Shown here piece by piece: positions 15,101 to 24,282 of a stretch of DNA of 64,000 bases. The notes under the pieces are model-generated. The model made no database searches. It had not been told where the DNA came from and saw only the letters and a list, made by a program, of their open reading frames with translations. The DNA comes from Candidatus Ribeiella danica (GTDB taxonomy: Bacteria > Chloroflexota > Chloroflexia > Chloroflexales > Roseiflexaceae), in the NCBI GenBank assembly GCA_016717335.1, contig JADKFS010000001.1, forward strand, positions 1 to 64,000, read 5' to 3'. The first letter of the stretch is position 1, and the number at the start of each line of letters is the position of its first letter. Both the position numbers and the translations under genes were made by a program.

Positions 15101-17392
15101 ATGCGCAGCGAGACCTTCGGCCGCCTGCTCAAGGGCGGCATCGGCAGCATCTCCCACTATGAAAGCAAGACCGCGCCGGTGATCGAGGAGGAACTGGGCA
15201 GCAAGACGCTCACATCCGGCGCGTCGATCCAGCGCTACAAGGCCGGCCACATCCCGCCGGATGCGCGAAGCATCGAGATTCTTGCCGAAGCTGCGGTGAA
15301 GCGCGGGTATCTCAACCGCGAGTGGCTCCAGAGCTTCCTCCACGCTGCGCGCTACCCGGCGCCCGATAAGCTGGTGGACCAGCTCTGCCCGGTCGGCCCT
15401 GCGCGCCAGCGCCCGCCGCGGATCTACGAGAACCTCCCGGCGCCGACCTACAGCCAGTTCGTGATGCGCCAGCAGGCCTTCGCGGAGGTCGCAGAGGGTC
15501 TCACAAAGCGATCTGCAGCAGTGCTGATTGTCGGTTTCGGCGGGAATGGCAAAACAAGCCTGGCCCGTGAGGTTGCTGCGCGCTGCCTAAGTGGCGACGA
15601 TGGCGCGCCGCAGTTCGACGCGGCCGTGTGGGTAAGCGACAAAGATCGCTCTGGCACAACGAACCTCAGCGTTGTGCTGAACGAGATCGCGCGCACGCTC
15701 GACTACCCTGGCTTCACGCTGTTTGCACACGACGAGAAGCGCCGCGAGGTCGAGCAGCTGCTGCGCCGCCAGCGGGTGCTGGTCATCGTCGACAACTTTG
15801 AGACAATCACTGACGGTGCGCTGCTGACATGGCTGCTTAACCTACCTGAGCCGAGCAAGGCCCTAATCACCACACGTGAGTATCGGCGCGAGTTTCGTCG
15901 TGGTGGCTGGCCAGTCGATCTACGCGGCATGACTGAGGATGAGGCGAGGGAGCTCGTCGTCGAGCGGCTGCGGGTGCTGAAGATCGAGAAGCTCGTCGGC
16001 GATCTTAACCAGCTTGAGTCATTGCTGGCGGCAACGGGCGGCAATCCCAAGGCGATTGAGATGACCATGGGCCTACTCAAGTACGAGCGTCGGCCGCTCC
16101 AGCAAGTCGTAGATGATCTTTATGCTGCACGCGGCGAGCTATTCGACGATCTGTTCGCCCGGGCGTGGGCACTCCTTGATGAGGCGGCGCAGCGGGTGCT
16201 CCTGGTGGCCACCTTCTTTCCCACCAGCGCGAGCATTGCCGCATTGAGTGCAGCAGCTCAGGTGCAAGGATTTACCTTTGACAGAGCGATAGAACAGCTA
16301 GCCGATCTCGCAATTCTTGATCTACAGCAGACGCAGTTGAGCGACACTGCCCGGTATGTGCTGCATCCATTGGTCCGATCATTTGCGAGGATGAAACTGG
16401 CAGAGCAGGTCGAGTTTGAGGCAGAGGCACGCGAGCGATGGCTAACGTGGTATCTTGCTTTTGCGCAAGATCGGTTCTGGAACCCTACCAACCTGCGACC
16501 ACTTGCCGATATCGACATGGATCACGATGCGCTCTGGTCTGTGCGGCAATGGGCGGTCGAGCGACAGCGGCATGAAGCTATCCTGGTGATCACGAAGAGC
16601 CTCGATCACTACTACTATGTGCGTGGGCTCTGGATGCAGAAAGAGGAGAACGACCTGCTCCGTATCGCGGCTGCGCGCGCGCTCGGCCTCGATGCGGAGG
16701 AGTATGAGGCAATCGCCCTCCACGCCCAGATTCTTGGGCGACAGGGCAAGAGCGTGTCCGCAGCAGCCTGGCTCGACCGCCTCACAGATCTGGCGTCGGT
16801 TGTGGCCGGTGACATCGACCTCGTAATCCTGGCTGCCCACGCACGGTTTTTCGTTCTGGAGGTGCAGCGAGGCTACCGCGAAGCCCTAACACTGCTCACT
16901 TCCGTCGAGAAGCTCATTGCCGAGAGTCCTCGCGCTCCGCGAGATAACCTCCGCATTGCTAATCGACAGTGGCTAGCTCTCTGCCACTATAGACTCGGCG
17001 CCCACGAGCAGGCGGAGCAGATATTCGCGGAGAATCTCCATGACGCAATCACGCTGCCCTACATTCGCGCGATCAGCTTTCACCAGCGGTACCTTGCGGA
17101 GATTGCATTGGATCGGGGCGATCTCGAACGCGCAGAGCAGCTCCTGAGCGCCGCATTACAGCAAGCAACCCAGAATAGTGACCCACGCCAGATAGCGCTG
17201 ATCCACCAGTCACGAGCGAAACTGGCATTGCTGAAGTCCGACTATCTCGACGCGCAGCATGCCATTCGAGAAGCGATTGATCGATTTGGGCGCATTGGGA
17301 TGCGCGAGGAGTTGATTGAAGCCCAGGATTTGAAGGAGAAGATGAACACCAGCATTGCGGTCTTACCGCCCGACCAGCACGAGATGCATTAA
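15101..17392 (+). CDS. NB-ARC STAND protein with N-terminal helix-turn-helix
   Basis: A 763-residue protein. Residues 1-85 (SGASIQRYKAGHIPPDARSI, EILAEAAVKRGYLNREWLQS) are the XRE-like module common at the head of Chloroflexi NB-ARC proteins. P-loop GFGGNGKT is at 145-152, Walker B LVIVDNFE begins at 227, sensor ALITTREYRREF follows, then GGNPKAIEMTMGLL (GLPLA equivalent) and a winged helix. Residues from about 440 are TPR-like helices (YREALTLLTSVEKLIAES, LERAEQLLSAALQQA). It may act as a ligand-gated regulator or conflict protein. Its C-terminus is paralogous to the relic at 18277-18455. The otsB start follows 2 bp after its stop. Confidence 0.8.
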   Translation: MRSETFGRLLKGGIGSISHYESKTAPVIEEELGSKTLTSGASIQRYKAGHIPPDARSIEILAEAAVKRGYLNREWLQSFLHAARYPAPDKLVDQLCPVGPARQRPPRIYENLPAPTYSQFVMRQQAFAEVAEGLTKRSAAVLIVGFGGNGKTSLAREVAARCLSGDDGAPQFDAAVWVSDKDRSGTTNLSVVLNEIARTLDYPGFTLFAHDEKRREVEQLLRRQRVLVIVDNFETITDGALLTWLLNLPEPSKALITTREYRREFRRGGWPVDLRGMTEDEARELVVERLRVLKIEKLVGDLNQLESLLAATGGNPKAIEMTMGLLKYERRPLQQVVDDLYAARGELFDDLFARAWALLDEAAQRVLLVATFFPTSASIAALSAAAQVQGFTFDRAIEQLADLAILDLQQTQLSDTARYVLHPLVRSFARMKLAEQVEFEAEARERWLTWYLAFAQDRFWNPTNLRPLADIDMDHDALWSVRQWAVERQRHEAILVITKSLDHYYYVRGLWMQKEENDLLRIAAARALGLDAEEYEAIALHAQILGRQGKSVSAAAWLDRLTDLASVVAGDIDLVILAAHARFFVLEVQRGYREALTLLTSVEKLIAESPRAPRDNLRIANRQWLALCHYRLGAHEQAEQIFAENLHDAITLPYIRAISFHQRYLAEIALDRGDLERAEQLLSAALQQATQNSDPRQIALIHQSRAKLALLKSDYLDAQHAIREAIDRFGRIGMREELIEAQDLKEKMNTSIAVLPPDQHEMH

Positions 17393-17394
17393 CG

Positions 17395-18207
17395 ATGAGC
17401 TATGTTCCGATTTCGTTCTCTGCTTGGGAAGAGCGTGCCGCGTTCTTCCAGCAAGTTGCACGAGCGCGGCGCCGTTTGTTAATGCTCGACTATGACGGGA
17501 CTCTAGCGAGCTTCACCAAGGATCGCGACCAGGCGTATCCGTACGAGGGCGTACGCGAACGTCTCCAGCGCCTGGTTCGTAGCACTACGACGCGCATTGT
17601 CGTGGTCAGTGGGCGAGCGATCGCAAATCTGCGTCCACTCCTAGGCGTTGAACCGCTCCCAGAGCTATGGGGCACACATGGGTGGGAGCGACTCTCAAGC
17701 AATGGTATCTACCAGTTACCCTCGCTCCCAGCACAGACACAGCAGGTGCTGAACGCAGAAGTGGCAGCCCTGCGTGCGGCTGGTTTGGCGGAGCATCATG
17801 AGGAGAAGCCAGCAGGCGTCGCAGTTCATTGGCGAGATCTCCCGCCTGCGGTGATGGATCGCATTCAGGCATTCGTGGGTCCACGATGGGCGCATATACA
17901 CCCAAGCGCCGGACTGGAGGTGCATGCATTTGACGGCGGTCTGGAGTTGCAGGCAGTAGGAAGGACGAAGGGCTGGGCGGTACGACAGCTTCTGGATGAG
18001 GAAACCCCGGAGGCGGCCGCATTTCTCGGCGATGATTATACGGATGAACGTGCCTTTGATGCACTTGCAGGGCATGGCCTTTGCGTACAAGTTCGTACGG
18101 AGCTGCGACAGCCGACAGGTGCTACTTTATGGCTACGCCCACCCGAGGAGCTGCTGGCTTTCCTGGACGACTGGATTGGCGCCTCGGGTTCAGGCTACGC
18201 ATCATGA
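17395..18207 (+). CDS. otsB: trehalose-6-phosphate phosphatase
   Basis: A 270-residue HAD-superfamily enzyme that removes phosphate from trehalose 6-phosphate, the last step of OtsA/OtsB trehalose synthesis in the cytoplasm. Motif I is LDYDGTLA with nucleophile D32 and acid D34, motif II is VVVSGR, the motif III lysine lies in GRTKGWAV, and motif IV is GDDYTDE at 212-218. The length fits OtsB. No trehalose-phosphate synthase is in the window. The start lies 2 bp after the STAND stop, so the two are likely cotranscribed, an unusual partnering for a compatible-solute enzyme. Confidence 0.9.
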   Translation: MSYVPISFSAWEERAAFFQQVARARRRLLMLDYDGTLASFTKDRDQAYPYEGVRERLQRLVRSTTTRIVVVSGRAIANLRPLLGVEPLPELWGTHGWERLSSNGIYQLPSLPAQTQQVLNAEVAALRAAGLAEHHEEKPAGVAVHWRDLPPAVMDRIQAFVGPRWAHIHPSAGLEVHAFDGGLELQAVGRTKGWAVRQLLDEETPEAAAFLGDDYTDERAFDALAGHGLCVQVRTELRQPTGATLWLRPPEELLAFLDDWIGASGSGYAS

Positions 18208-18276
18208 TCCGAGAGGTAGTTGGATCTTTTTGCTTCTCACTATCCCAGCGTCGGCGACGTTCAAAGGGTTGGAGGT

Positions 18277-18455
18277 ATACCGGGCCTATTCAGCGCACCT
18301 ACGCCCGCCTCCACACCCTCCGCGGCGACCTCCCCGCCGCCCGCGCATCCCTCACCGAGGCGATCGATCTCTTTGAGCGCATGGGGATGCGCCGTGAGCT
18401 CGCCGAGGCCCGCGAGGAGATGGCGCGGCTGGAGGCAGTGCCGGACAATCCATAG
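18277..18455 (+). pseudogene. relic of a STAND/TPR protein C-terminus
   Basis: A stretch reading YARLHTLRGDLPAARASLTE, AIDLFERMGMRRELAEAREE ends at 18455. It aligns with the end of the NB-ARC protein at 15101-17392 (LALLKSDYLDAQHAIREAID, RFGRIGMREELIEAQ). No NTPase part remains upstream; otsB intervenes. It is probably the leftover of a second STAND copy. Confidence 0.6.
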
Positions 18456-18555
18456 AGCGACTGCACGTTCATGCGCCGCAGCGGTGCAGCAGGCACTGAG
18501 ATATAGGCTAACAGAACACCTCTGCGCCCTCCGCGCCTTTGCGGTGCCATTTTCG

Positions 18556-18765
18556 TCATCCCTGCTCACTCCCCTTGAAGTAGAAGCGCACCACCACCAG
18601 AAGCAGCCCCGACACCACTGGCAGTAGCTCGCGGAACAGCGGTGTCGTCGGTGAGACCAGGCGGCCCACGCACACGGCGACGAACAGCGCGAGCACGGCG
18701 ATCGCCAGGATGCGACGGAAATCGTCGGACGGCGGCGGTGGGCGGTGGCTGTTGCGATTGCGCAT
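18556..18765 (-). CDS. small two-helix membrane protein
   Basis: A 69-residue protein, MRNRNSHRPPPPSDDFRRIL, with hydrophobic segments LAIAVLALFVAVCVGRLV and LLPVVSGLLLVVVRFYF and a positively charged end. GAGGT lies 7 bp before the ATG. The size and layout resemble small phage holins or unannotated membrane proteins, but no family is recognised. Confidence 0.6.
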   Translation of the reverse strand: MRNRNSHRPPPPSDDFRRILAIAVLALFVAVCVGRLVSPTTPLFRELLPVVSGLLLVVVRFYFKGSEQG

Positions 18766-19148
18766 CTCTGACCTCGCTTTCTAGCGGTGGGAGCGGCCGA
18801 TGGTCAGAGTATAGGCGCAGGGGTTCGGGAAGTGATCTTAACGCAGTATCTCCTTTTCGGATGCTGATGGACGTGGGAAATCCGAGGGGAGTGTGGCAAA
18901 CTTCGGAGCTCAGAGTTGCGCCGGCTGCTCTAGCTACGGCGCTGCTGTCACAGTATCGGCGAGATCGCCGCCTACGCCACGCTACGATCGGCATTGTTCT
19001 CCAACAGCAACCGCCGGCGAAGTTTATCCTTTCGCCGGCGGTGCTAGGAGGAGATCATAGGCTGTCAACGACGCTGAGCATAGCAGATCGCCATTACAGC
19101 CCCATTACCACTGCCACGCCTGACCAGTAACGAGCACTCTGGCTCCGC
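18766..19148. other. non-coding stretch with a perfect 12-bp hairpin
   Basis: No convincing gene. At 19010-19042 ACCGCCGGCGAA and TTCGCCGGCGGT form a perfect stem with a 9-base loop and no T-run, so it may be an RNA structure or protein site rather than an intrinsic terminator. A short motif AACTTCGGAGCTCAGAG near 18899 resembles the repeats at 14990-15031. Confidence 0.45.
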
Positions 19149-19331
19149 TTAGCCTTGAGCCTGCTGCGCGAGCGCGGTGGCGGCGTAGTCCCGGTCGCCC
19201 GCCGTCGCGCCGAGCTCGCCGGCGATCTGCTGCACCATGCGCGCGAGGAAGGCGGCGCGGTCGACGGACACGATGTAGCGCGTCGCGCGGCCGTGCACGC
19301 GGCCCTGGCAGGTAGCGACCGGCTTGCACAT
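19149..19331 (-). CDS. possible small hypothetical protein
   Basis: A 60-residue ORF, MCKPVATCQGRVHGRATRYI, then FLARMVQQIAGELGATAGDR. Codon third positions are GC rich and the sequence looks protein-like, but I see no ribosome site and no family. It could be the 3' end of a decayed gene. Confidence 0.3.
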   Translation of the reverse strand: MCKPVATCQGRVHGRATRYIVSVDRAAFLARMVQQIAGELGATAGDRDYAATALAQQAQG

Positions 19332-19452
19332 CAGCCGGCGTCAGCGCGTGCAAGATGCACGGTGCCGAATGAGCACCGACGTGCATCAATCTGTCGTCCT
19401 CCATGCGTCTGCTGGAAGCGCGCCACGCTGGTGCACGTGGCGCACCAATCAC

Positions 19453-19774
19453 TTACGGGATGGGGAATTCGTGATACGCGCCGGGGGCAAGCTGCTCGAT
19501 CGCCTGCCGGATCGCATCGCTGTGTAGCCGTATGCGCGGCCAGGAGGTTGACCCGAGTACCAGAATGGCGAGGCGCCGGCCGGTGATCTGTTGCTGGTAT
19601 TTCAGATTCTGATCCGTCGTCACGAACACGTCAAACCCAGCTTGCTCGGCAAGCGCCAGCAGCTGGCCATTCTGCAGAGTCGACCAACCTTGTTCATAGA
19701 CGGTGGTCACGCTTGCGGCAGCCAGGGCGCGGCGCAAGGGCACCGGCGTTCCCCTGATCGAAGAGGATTTTCAT
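19453..19774 (-). pseudogene. DUF5615 PIN-like toxin, one-base frameshift
   Basis: The frame from ATG 19774 reads MKILFDQG and then shifts at CCCC (19751-19754). Removing one base restores GTPVPLRRALAAASVTTVYE, then QGWSTLQNGQLLALAEQAGF, DVFVTTDQNLKYQQ. These are hallmarks of DUF5615, a PIN-like predicted RNase toxin (D6 and the DVFVTTDQN acid). The ATG overlaps the stop of the upstream DUF433 gene (ATGA), the normal antitoxin-toxin coupling. The shift in a homopolymer may be a sequencing error. If real, the toxin is dead and only the antitoxin remains. Confidence 0.8.
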
Positions 19775-20007
19775 GCGGCCGCCGCAGTGAAGTGCTGCGC
19801 CTCGTGATCGAGGACGGCTTGCACTTGCGCGCGCGTGACGCCAGGAAACCACTCCAGGAACTGGTCGATGCTGGCGCCATCGCGGAGGTTCTCGAACAGC
19901 GCGGTGACCGGTACCCGCGTGCCGCGAAAGACCCAGGCGCCGCTGAGGATGTGCTCGTCGCGCTCGATGGCTGGCAGGGTTTCCCAGGGGTTCATACGCG
20001 GCTCCAT
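19771..20007 (-). CDS. DUF433 antitoxin
   Basis: A 78-residue protein starting MEPRMNPWETLPAIERDEHI, with ILSGAWVFRGTRVPVTALFE, GASIDQFLEWFPGVTRAQVQ. This is the DUF433 winged-helix family, the antitoxin partner of DUF5615. It should bind DNA upstream of the pair and the toxin. ATG 20007 or 19995 is the likely start; a longer frame to 20070 adds residues not seen in the family. Confidence 0.8.
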   Translation of the reverse strand: MEPRMNPWETLPAIERDEHILSGAWVFRGTRVPVTALFENLRDGASIDQFLEWFPGVTRAQVQAVLDHEAQHFTAAAA

Positions 20008-20074
20008 CACGAATGCACGGTATCGGAACATCCGCACGGGTATTGTAGCATATCGCGTGTGCGCCAGCATTCAA

Positions 20075-20503
20075 CCTTCAGGCGGGTGGGCCACTCCCGC
20101 CGCCCCCCGGCCGGGGCTTGCGCCCCTGGACCCCAAAAAGAATGCCGTCTCATGTTGAATGCTGGTGGCCCATGCCTGGCTGAATCTAGACGCGACGGGG
20201 GAAAACCGGCTGTCAGGGGAACGCCAAACCCAGGCACGGCGGGCTGCCACCCGCCCCGTCGGAATGTTGATAGGCATGCGCCACGACGGATGAAGCCGAG
20301 GCGGCATTTCTTGCCGGAGGGCCGGGGGAACCGGCGAGGGTTCCCCGGGCGGGGGGCCGGGGCGCAGCGCCCCGGAAGAAAGGGAAGCCGGCCGCAGGAC
20401 CAGCAGGCGGGGGGCCGGGGACGTAGCGCCCCGGACGATAGCCGATAGCCGATAGCTGCTGGCCCGACGAGCCGAGCGCCGGGCAACGGGTCACACCCCG
20501 CCC
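20075..20503. other. GC-rich intergenic DNA with dispersed repeats
   Basis: No gene seen. Repeated pieces include CGCCAGCATTCAACCTT near 20059 with its inverted partner TTGAATGCTGG near 20154, and CGGAATGTTG.TAGGCATGCG at about 20260 and again at about 20746, flanking the MITE insertion. Confidence 0.5.
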
Positions 20504-20730
20504 CTCAAAGGGTTTCACTTGACAAACGGACGGCTTGCAGATGCGGCAAAACGCGCCTTGCGTGCGTGCCAAGATGTGGTATCGCTGGTGCTGCCACCTG
20601 ATGCCAATGCGGGTGCGTGCGTCTGCTTCCGACAGCATTCGGGTCAGGGGCTTTCACCATCCCAGGTGTGGGCATACTGATGCGCTTCCCCGAACCCTGG
20701 CAGCGTGCCAAGTTGGTGATACCCTTTGAG
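20504..20730. mobile_element. MITE copy 2 (227 bp)
   Basis: Near-identical to 8271-8496, differing by one G inserted in the middle. It has the same terminal inverted repeats CTCAAAGGGTTTCAC and GTGATACCCTTTGAG. It is flanked by the direct repeat ACACCCCGCCC at 20493-20503 and 20731-20741, a different target from copy 1, which shows independent transposition. Confidence 0.92.
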
Positions 20731-20853
20731 ACACCCCGCCCCCTCGGAATGTTGCTAGGCATGCGCCACTTCGACTGCAGCCGAGACGAGATCATGTGCC
20801 GGAGGGGGCCAGGGCGCCACACGCCGGGCGAAAAGCCACGCGCAGCAGGAGGC

Positions 20854-21006
20854 ATCGGCGGCCGGGTGCGCTCCTGGCGCGTCTCGGTGCCGGTGCAGCC
20901 CTGGCTGCCGCTGGCGTCGGCGGGCCAGGTCGTCGTGCTCGGCGGCGGCGGGCTGCGCGGCTTCGCGGCGGCCTTGCGGGCGCTCGGGTTCGCGTCGGTC
21001 GCCTAG
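20854..21006 (+). pseudogene. 3' end of an unidentified gene
   Basis: The frame VRSWRVSVPVQPWLPLASAG, QVVVLGGGGLRGFAAALRAL ends at 21006 with almost every third base G or C and is followed directly by a strong terminator, so it is the end of a real gene. Upstream the frame runs into repeats and the MITE, with no credible start. Function unknown. Confidence 0.45.
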
Positions 21007-21012
21007 CGGCGG

Positions 21013-21050
21013 GGCCGGCCGGGGGCTTCTCGCTCCCGGCCGGCTTTTTT
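21013..21050 (+). terminator. strong rho-independent terminator
   Basis: GCCGGCCGGGGG and CTCCCGGCCGGC form a long GC-rich stem followed by TTTTTT, 7 bp after the stop at 21006. Confidence 0.9.
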
Positions 21051-21234
21051 CGTGCGCGCGGGGCGCTGCGGGCGCCCGATAAGCGAGCCAGCGATGATGC
21101 GTCGACGATGTGCTCTCGGCCGGCCTTTCCTGCGTACGATGCATGCGATCTGGAGAGCAGTACCCTTTCCCTGGGTGCGAGCGGTAGCTTCTCAAAAGGG
21201 TGCGCGACGCGCCGTACACAGCGAGAGGCCTGAA

Positions 21235-22133
21235 ATGCTCCACATCGACACCGCGCTTACTGAGCTAGGTTTCAAGACATGCCGAATTGACAGCCCAAAC
21301 TCTATTCCGGCGCTGCTGCCACCGAAGCGACCTTGGGGGATCTACGTGCTCCATTTCGCCAACGATCGCTACTATGTTGGTCAGTCGGTCAATGTGTACC
21401 GACGTTATCAGGAGCACTGCCGAAATTACGCAAACATCGTCGCGTTCAGCTTCAAACCAACCAAGAAGGACAAGATCGAGCTTGACGGATGGGAATACAA
21501 CGTCATTCAAGATCCTGGGTGAACGATCTGTCTTATATCGATGCTGGCGGTGAGCGGCTAATCAACCCAGTGCTGCGATCGAAACATGCAGATCGCCACG
21601 AACTGCAGACGCAGCAAGCGCAGCCGTACGCGGAGCAAATCCTCCCGGTCTTGCGGCGCTATATTCAGCTGGGTATCCCGCGCGCCGGTCAGACGGAGGC
21701 CTCACTCTGGAACTGCTCGTACCTACCTGCATCTCCGGCCAGAAATGTCTACGCGCGGCTCAACATCAACTGGCAGGCGGTCTTCAGCGCGTATAAGGGC
21801 AGCGCCAGCCCGTTCTTCGATTTCTGGCTCGCGAGGTCGCCGTTTGTTGAGCTTTCACGGTCTGAGGGCAAGCGATTCAGCCAAGCGTTCCACGGGCTCG
21901 AGATCGGCGACGAGCAGTACAACATGCTACCAGGCGGCGATAATCAAGTCTATATGCTCATCCGCGACCCCGAGCTGGCGCTTCGGTTTATCGAGCATCC
22001 GACCGTGCTGAGGGCGATTCGGATCTTCAACCTGAACTTGATGAAGAAGGGCCAGAGCCCGTTTAACCGCTATCACTCCTACAGTCTGATTGATACTGTG
22101 CTTGGGAAAACCACGGCGATAGCTGCCGAGTAG
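21235..22133 (+). pseudogene. GIY-YIG nuclease-domain protein, internally deleted and frameshifted
   Basis: ATG 21235 has GAGAGG upstream. Residues about 35-75 read PWGIYVLHFANDRYYVGQSV, NVYRRYQEHC, the GIY-YIG core with its Y/Y and arginine. The frame ends at 21522. A second frame resumes with WVNDLSYIDAGGERLINPVL and runs to 22133 as a separate folded domain (YMLIRDPELALRFIEHP). Compared with relatives I recall, about 30 residues between the nuclease core and the NDLSYID motif are missing, so a deletion rather than a single-base error is likely. Original role unknown, perhaps a nuclease of a mobile element. Confidence 0.65.
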
Positions 22134-22442
22134 CAATCCTGGCGCTCCCACTGATCGCGACGGCCATCAGTGGTTCAGCGCTGCACCGCCGGTCGCATCG
22201 AGCTACTGCCTTGGCGGGTTCCGCAGTGCCTTACGCGGCGAGGCAGCGCAGTTATATGTTCCTTCGCTCTGGGGCAGCCCGCCCGGCACACACCGCGGCC
22301 CTGCGCCACCCCGAGGCCACTCCCTAGCCGCAGTCGAGCGTAGGCCGGGCGGGGCCCCGCCGCGCCGGACCAAAGCGAACCCCTTCCAGCCCCACCGCCC
22401 GTGGTCATGCCTTGCTGACAGCGATCCGCTGATGATTCTCCA
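22134..22442. other. intergenic DNA, no gene seen
   Basis: GC-rich sequence between the GIY-YIG relic and the modular repeat. No open frame with coding character and no clear hairpin or promoter. Confidence 0.4.
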
Positions 22443-22593
22443 GAGGCGCGCGGCGCCCCGGCTTCGCACTCGGCGCGCCGCGCGTTGGACGACAACGACC
22501 GCTGCCACAGCGGAGGCCGGCGGCTGCGGCCCCCGGCGCGTGAGTCACCGCGGCTGCCGATGAACGACGATGGGCAGTCCAGCACGGTGGCGC
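22443..22593. repeat. modular GC-rich repeat, copy A (one module)
   Basis: Left conserved part ends CGCGCGTTG at 22487. The variable segment is 22488-22516, the right conserved part starts CCGGCGGCTGCGGCC at 22517, then comes the beginning of the tail (GATGGGCAGTCCAGCACGG). The tail is interrupted at 22593 by the IS3-family element and resumes at 23897. Confidence 0.85.
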
Positions 22594-22652
22594 TATAATG
22601 TACCCCAGAATTCAGACGAAAAAAGTTGTTCATCGAAGGTGCATCACTCACT

Positions 22653-22956
22653 ATGCGGAAACAGTACACTGCGGCATTCAAAGCCCAACTCGTGCGCGAG
22701 GTGCTGAAAGAAGAAAAGCCCCTCAACCAGATCGCGGCCGAACATGGCCTCCATCGCAATCTCTTGACCAGCTGGCGCGATCAAGCCCTGGTCGGCCTGC
22801 CAAGCCTGTTTTCCCGGCAAGCCGAACTCTGACCAGGCCGCCAAAGAGGCCGCGCACGACCAACAGATTCACGAACTCTATGCCGAGATCGGCAAGCTGT
22901 CCACGCACTTGGCGTGGCTGAAAAAAAAAGCTGGCCATCTCGCTGACGAGAGCTGA
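22653..22956 (+). pseudogene. IS3-family orfA, frameshifted
   Basis: MRKQYTAAFKAQLVREVLKE, NQIAAEHGLHRNLLTSWRDQ is the helix-turn-helix of OrfA. The frame breaks at about 22828; after a one-base change the leucine-zipper part follows (DQAAKEAAHDQQIHELYAEI, GKLSTHLAWLKKK). The run of nine A after this point is where the native programmed frameshift to orfB would occur. Confidence 0.85.
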
Positions 22957-23760
22957 TCGGCTGGCGTTGTTGGAACGGGCCACCAGCGACCTGCCACTCA
23001 CCGCCCAAACCGCCCTGCTCAGCCTGAATCGTACCAGCCTGTACTACACGCCCGTACGGCCATCGCCGGAGGAGGTGGCGCTCAAACGCAGATTGATACC
23101 ATCTACACTGCTCGCCCATACTATGGTGTGCGCCGCATCACGGCCCACTTGCGGCGCGATGGCATGCGGGTCAATCACAAAGCCGTGGCGCGGCATATGC
23201 GCGAGATGGGGCTGGCGGCGATCTGCCCGGCCCAACCTGAGCAAACGCGCGCAGCAGGATGCGCTCTATCCCTACCTGTTGCGGAATGTGACCGCTGAGC
23301 ACCCCAATCACATTTGGGATCGACATCACCTACATCCGATTGCGGGGATGGATGTATTTGGTGGCCGTGTTGGACTGGTTTTCGCGCTATATCGTGAGTT
23401 GGGAGCCTGGGATCAGACCTTGGCCCAACCGTTCGTGATGGCGGCGGTGCAGCGCGCACTGGCGCAGGCGACCCCGGCAATCTGGAACAGCGATCAAGGC
23501 AGCCATTTTACCAGTCCACAGTACACCAGCGTGTTGCTGGCGGCAGGCGTCCAGATCAGTATGGATGGCAAGGGCCGTGCGTTGGACAACATCTTTGTCG
23601 AACGGCTCTGGCGAAGGTGAAATATGAGGAGGTGTATTTGCACGACTATGCCAATCCCCGCGAAGCGCGGGCGAGCTTGACGCAGTATCTCTGGGATTAC
23701 AACTATACGCGGCCCCATCAAGCGCTTGCCTATCGGACGCCGGCCGAGGTTTACAACTGA
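22955..23760 (+). pseudogene. IS3-family orfB transposase, several frameshifts
   Basis: Pieces of an rve/DDE integrase lie in three frames: YYGVRRITAHLRRDGMRVNH near 23115, GIDITYIRLRGWMYLVAVLD with the first catalytic D near 23318, NSDQGSHFTS with the second D near 23488, DNIFVERLW with the E near 23590, and YLWDYNYTRPHQALAYRTPA at the end. At least three indels separate them, so no active enzyme is made. Confidence 0.85.
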
Positions 23761-23896
23761 AACGGCGTGCGACGGTGTCGGGCGGCCATCGGGAATGCCG
23801 CTAACATACGAAGGCAGGCTCAACAACACTTAGGAGAAAGGCGGTCATGCACCGAAGATACCCCTTTTTTCTGTCTTGACAAAGGGGTACATCATA

Positions 23897-24036
23897 CGCA
23901 GTCGCCGGTCGGGTCGTAGGGATCCAGTGCCGTGGCGCTGCGTGCGTTGAGCGACGATGCAGGTCATGGACTGCGCCGTTTGCACGCTGCGGTACACGCA
24001 GGCGAATCGGACTCGCCTTTTAGACCGTCGCGGTGT
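23897..24036. repeat. modular repeat copy A, tail
   Basis: CGCAGTCGCCGGTCGGGTCG through GACCGTCGCGGTGT matches the tails of copies B (28275-28390) and C (29845-29985). It is the displaced second half of copy A. Confidence 0.85.
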
Positions 24037-24282
24037 ATGCTATGAATCCGTTGGATGGCTCTTTCCACTCCAGCCACATTGTTATACAACAAAGCGTGGC
24101 ACTAACATCACGTTCCGTACGTGTCAGACAACATAGAACACGAACACGGCTCACGCATCAGCGCTCACCGCAAACTTCCCGACGAATACGGGACATGCGC
24201 TCTAGTCCGCGGGACAACTGGCATGATAGTGTGATCTCCAAGTGGTTGATCTCAATTCTTCCAAACCAAAGGAGGCACTGTC

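Larger units (their letters stand above)
22594..23896 (+). mobile_element. IS3-family insertion sequence (1,303 bp)
   Basis: Ends TATAATGTACCCC and GGGGTACATCATA form 13-bp inverted repeats with one mismatch, and CGC is duplicated at 22591-22593 and 23897-23899. The uninterrupted paralogous site at 28275-28277 confirms the boundaries exactly. Inside are orfA and orfB remnants of an IS3 transposase and an A-rich slippery run at 22921-22929. A subterminal hairpin (ACCCCTTT/AAAGGGGT) lies at the right end. Both ORFs carry indels, so the copy is dead. Confidence 0.92.
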
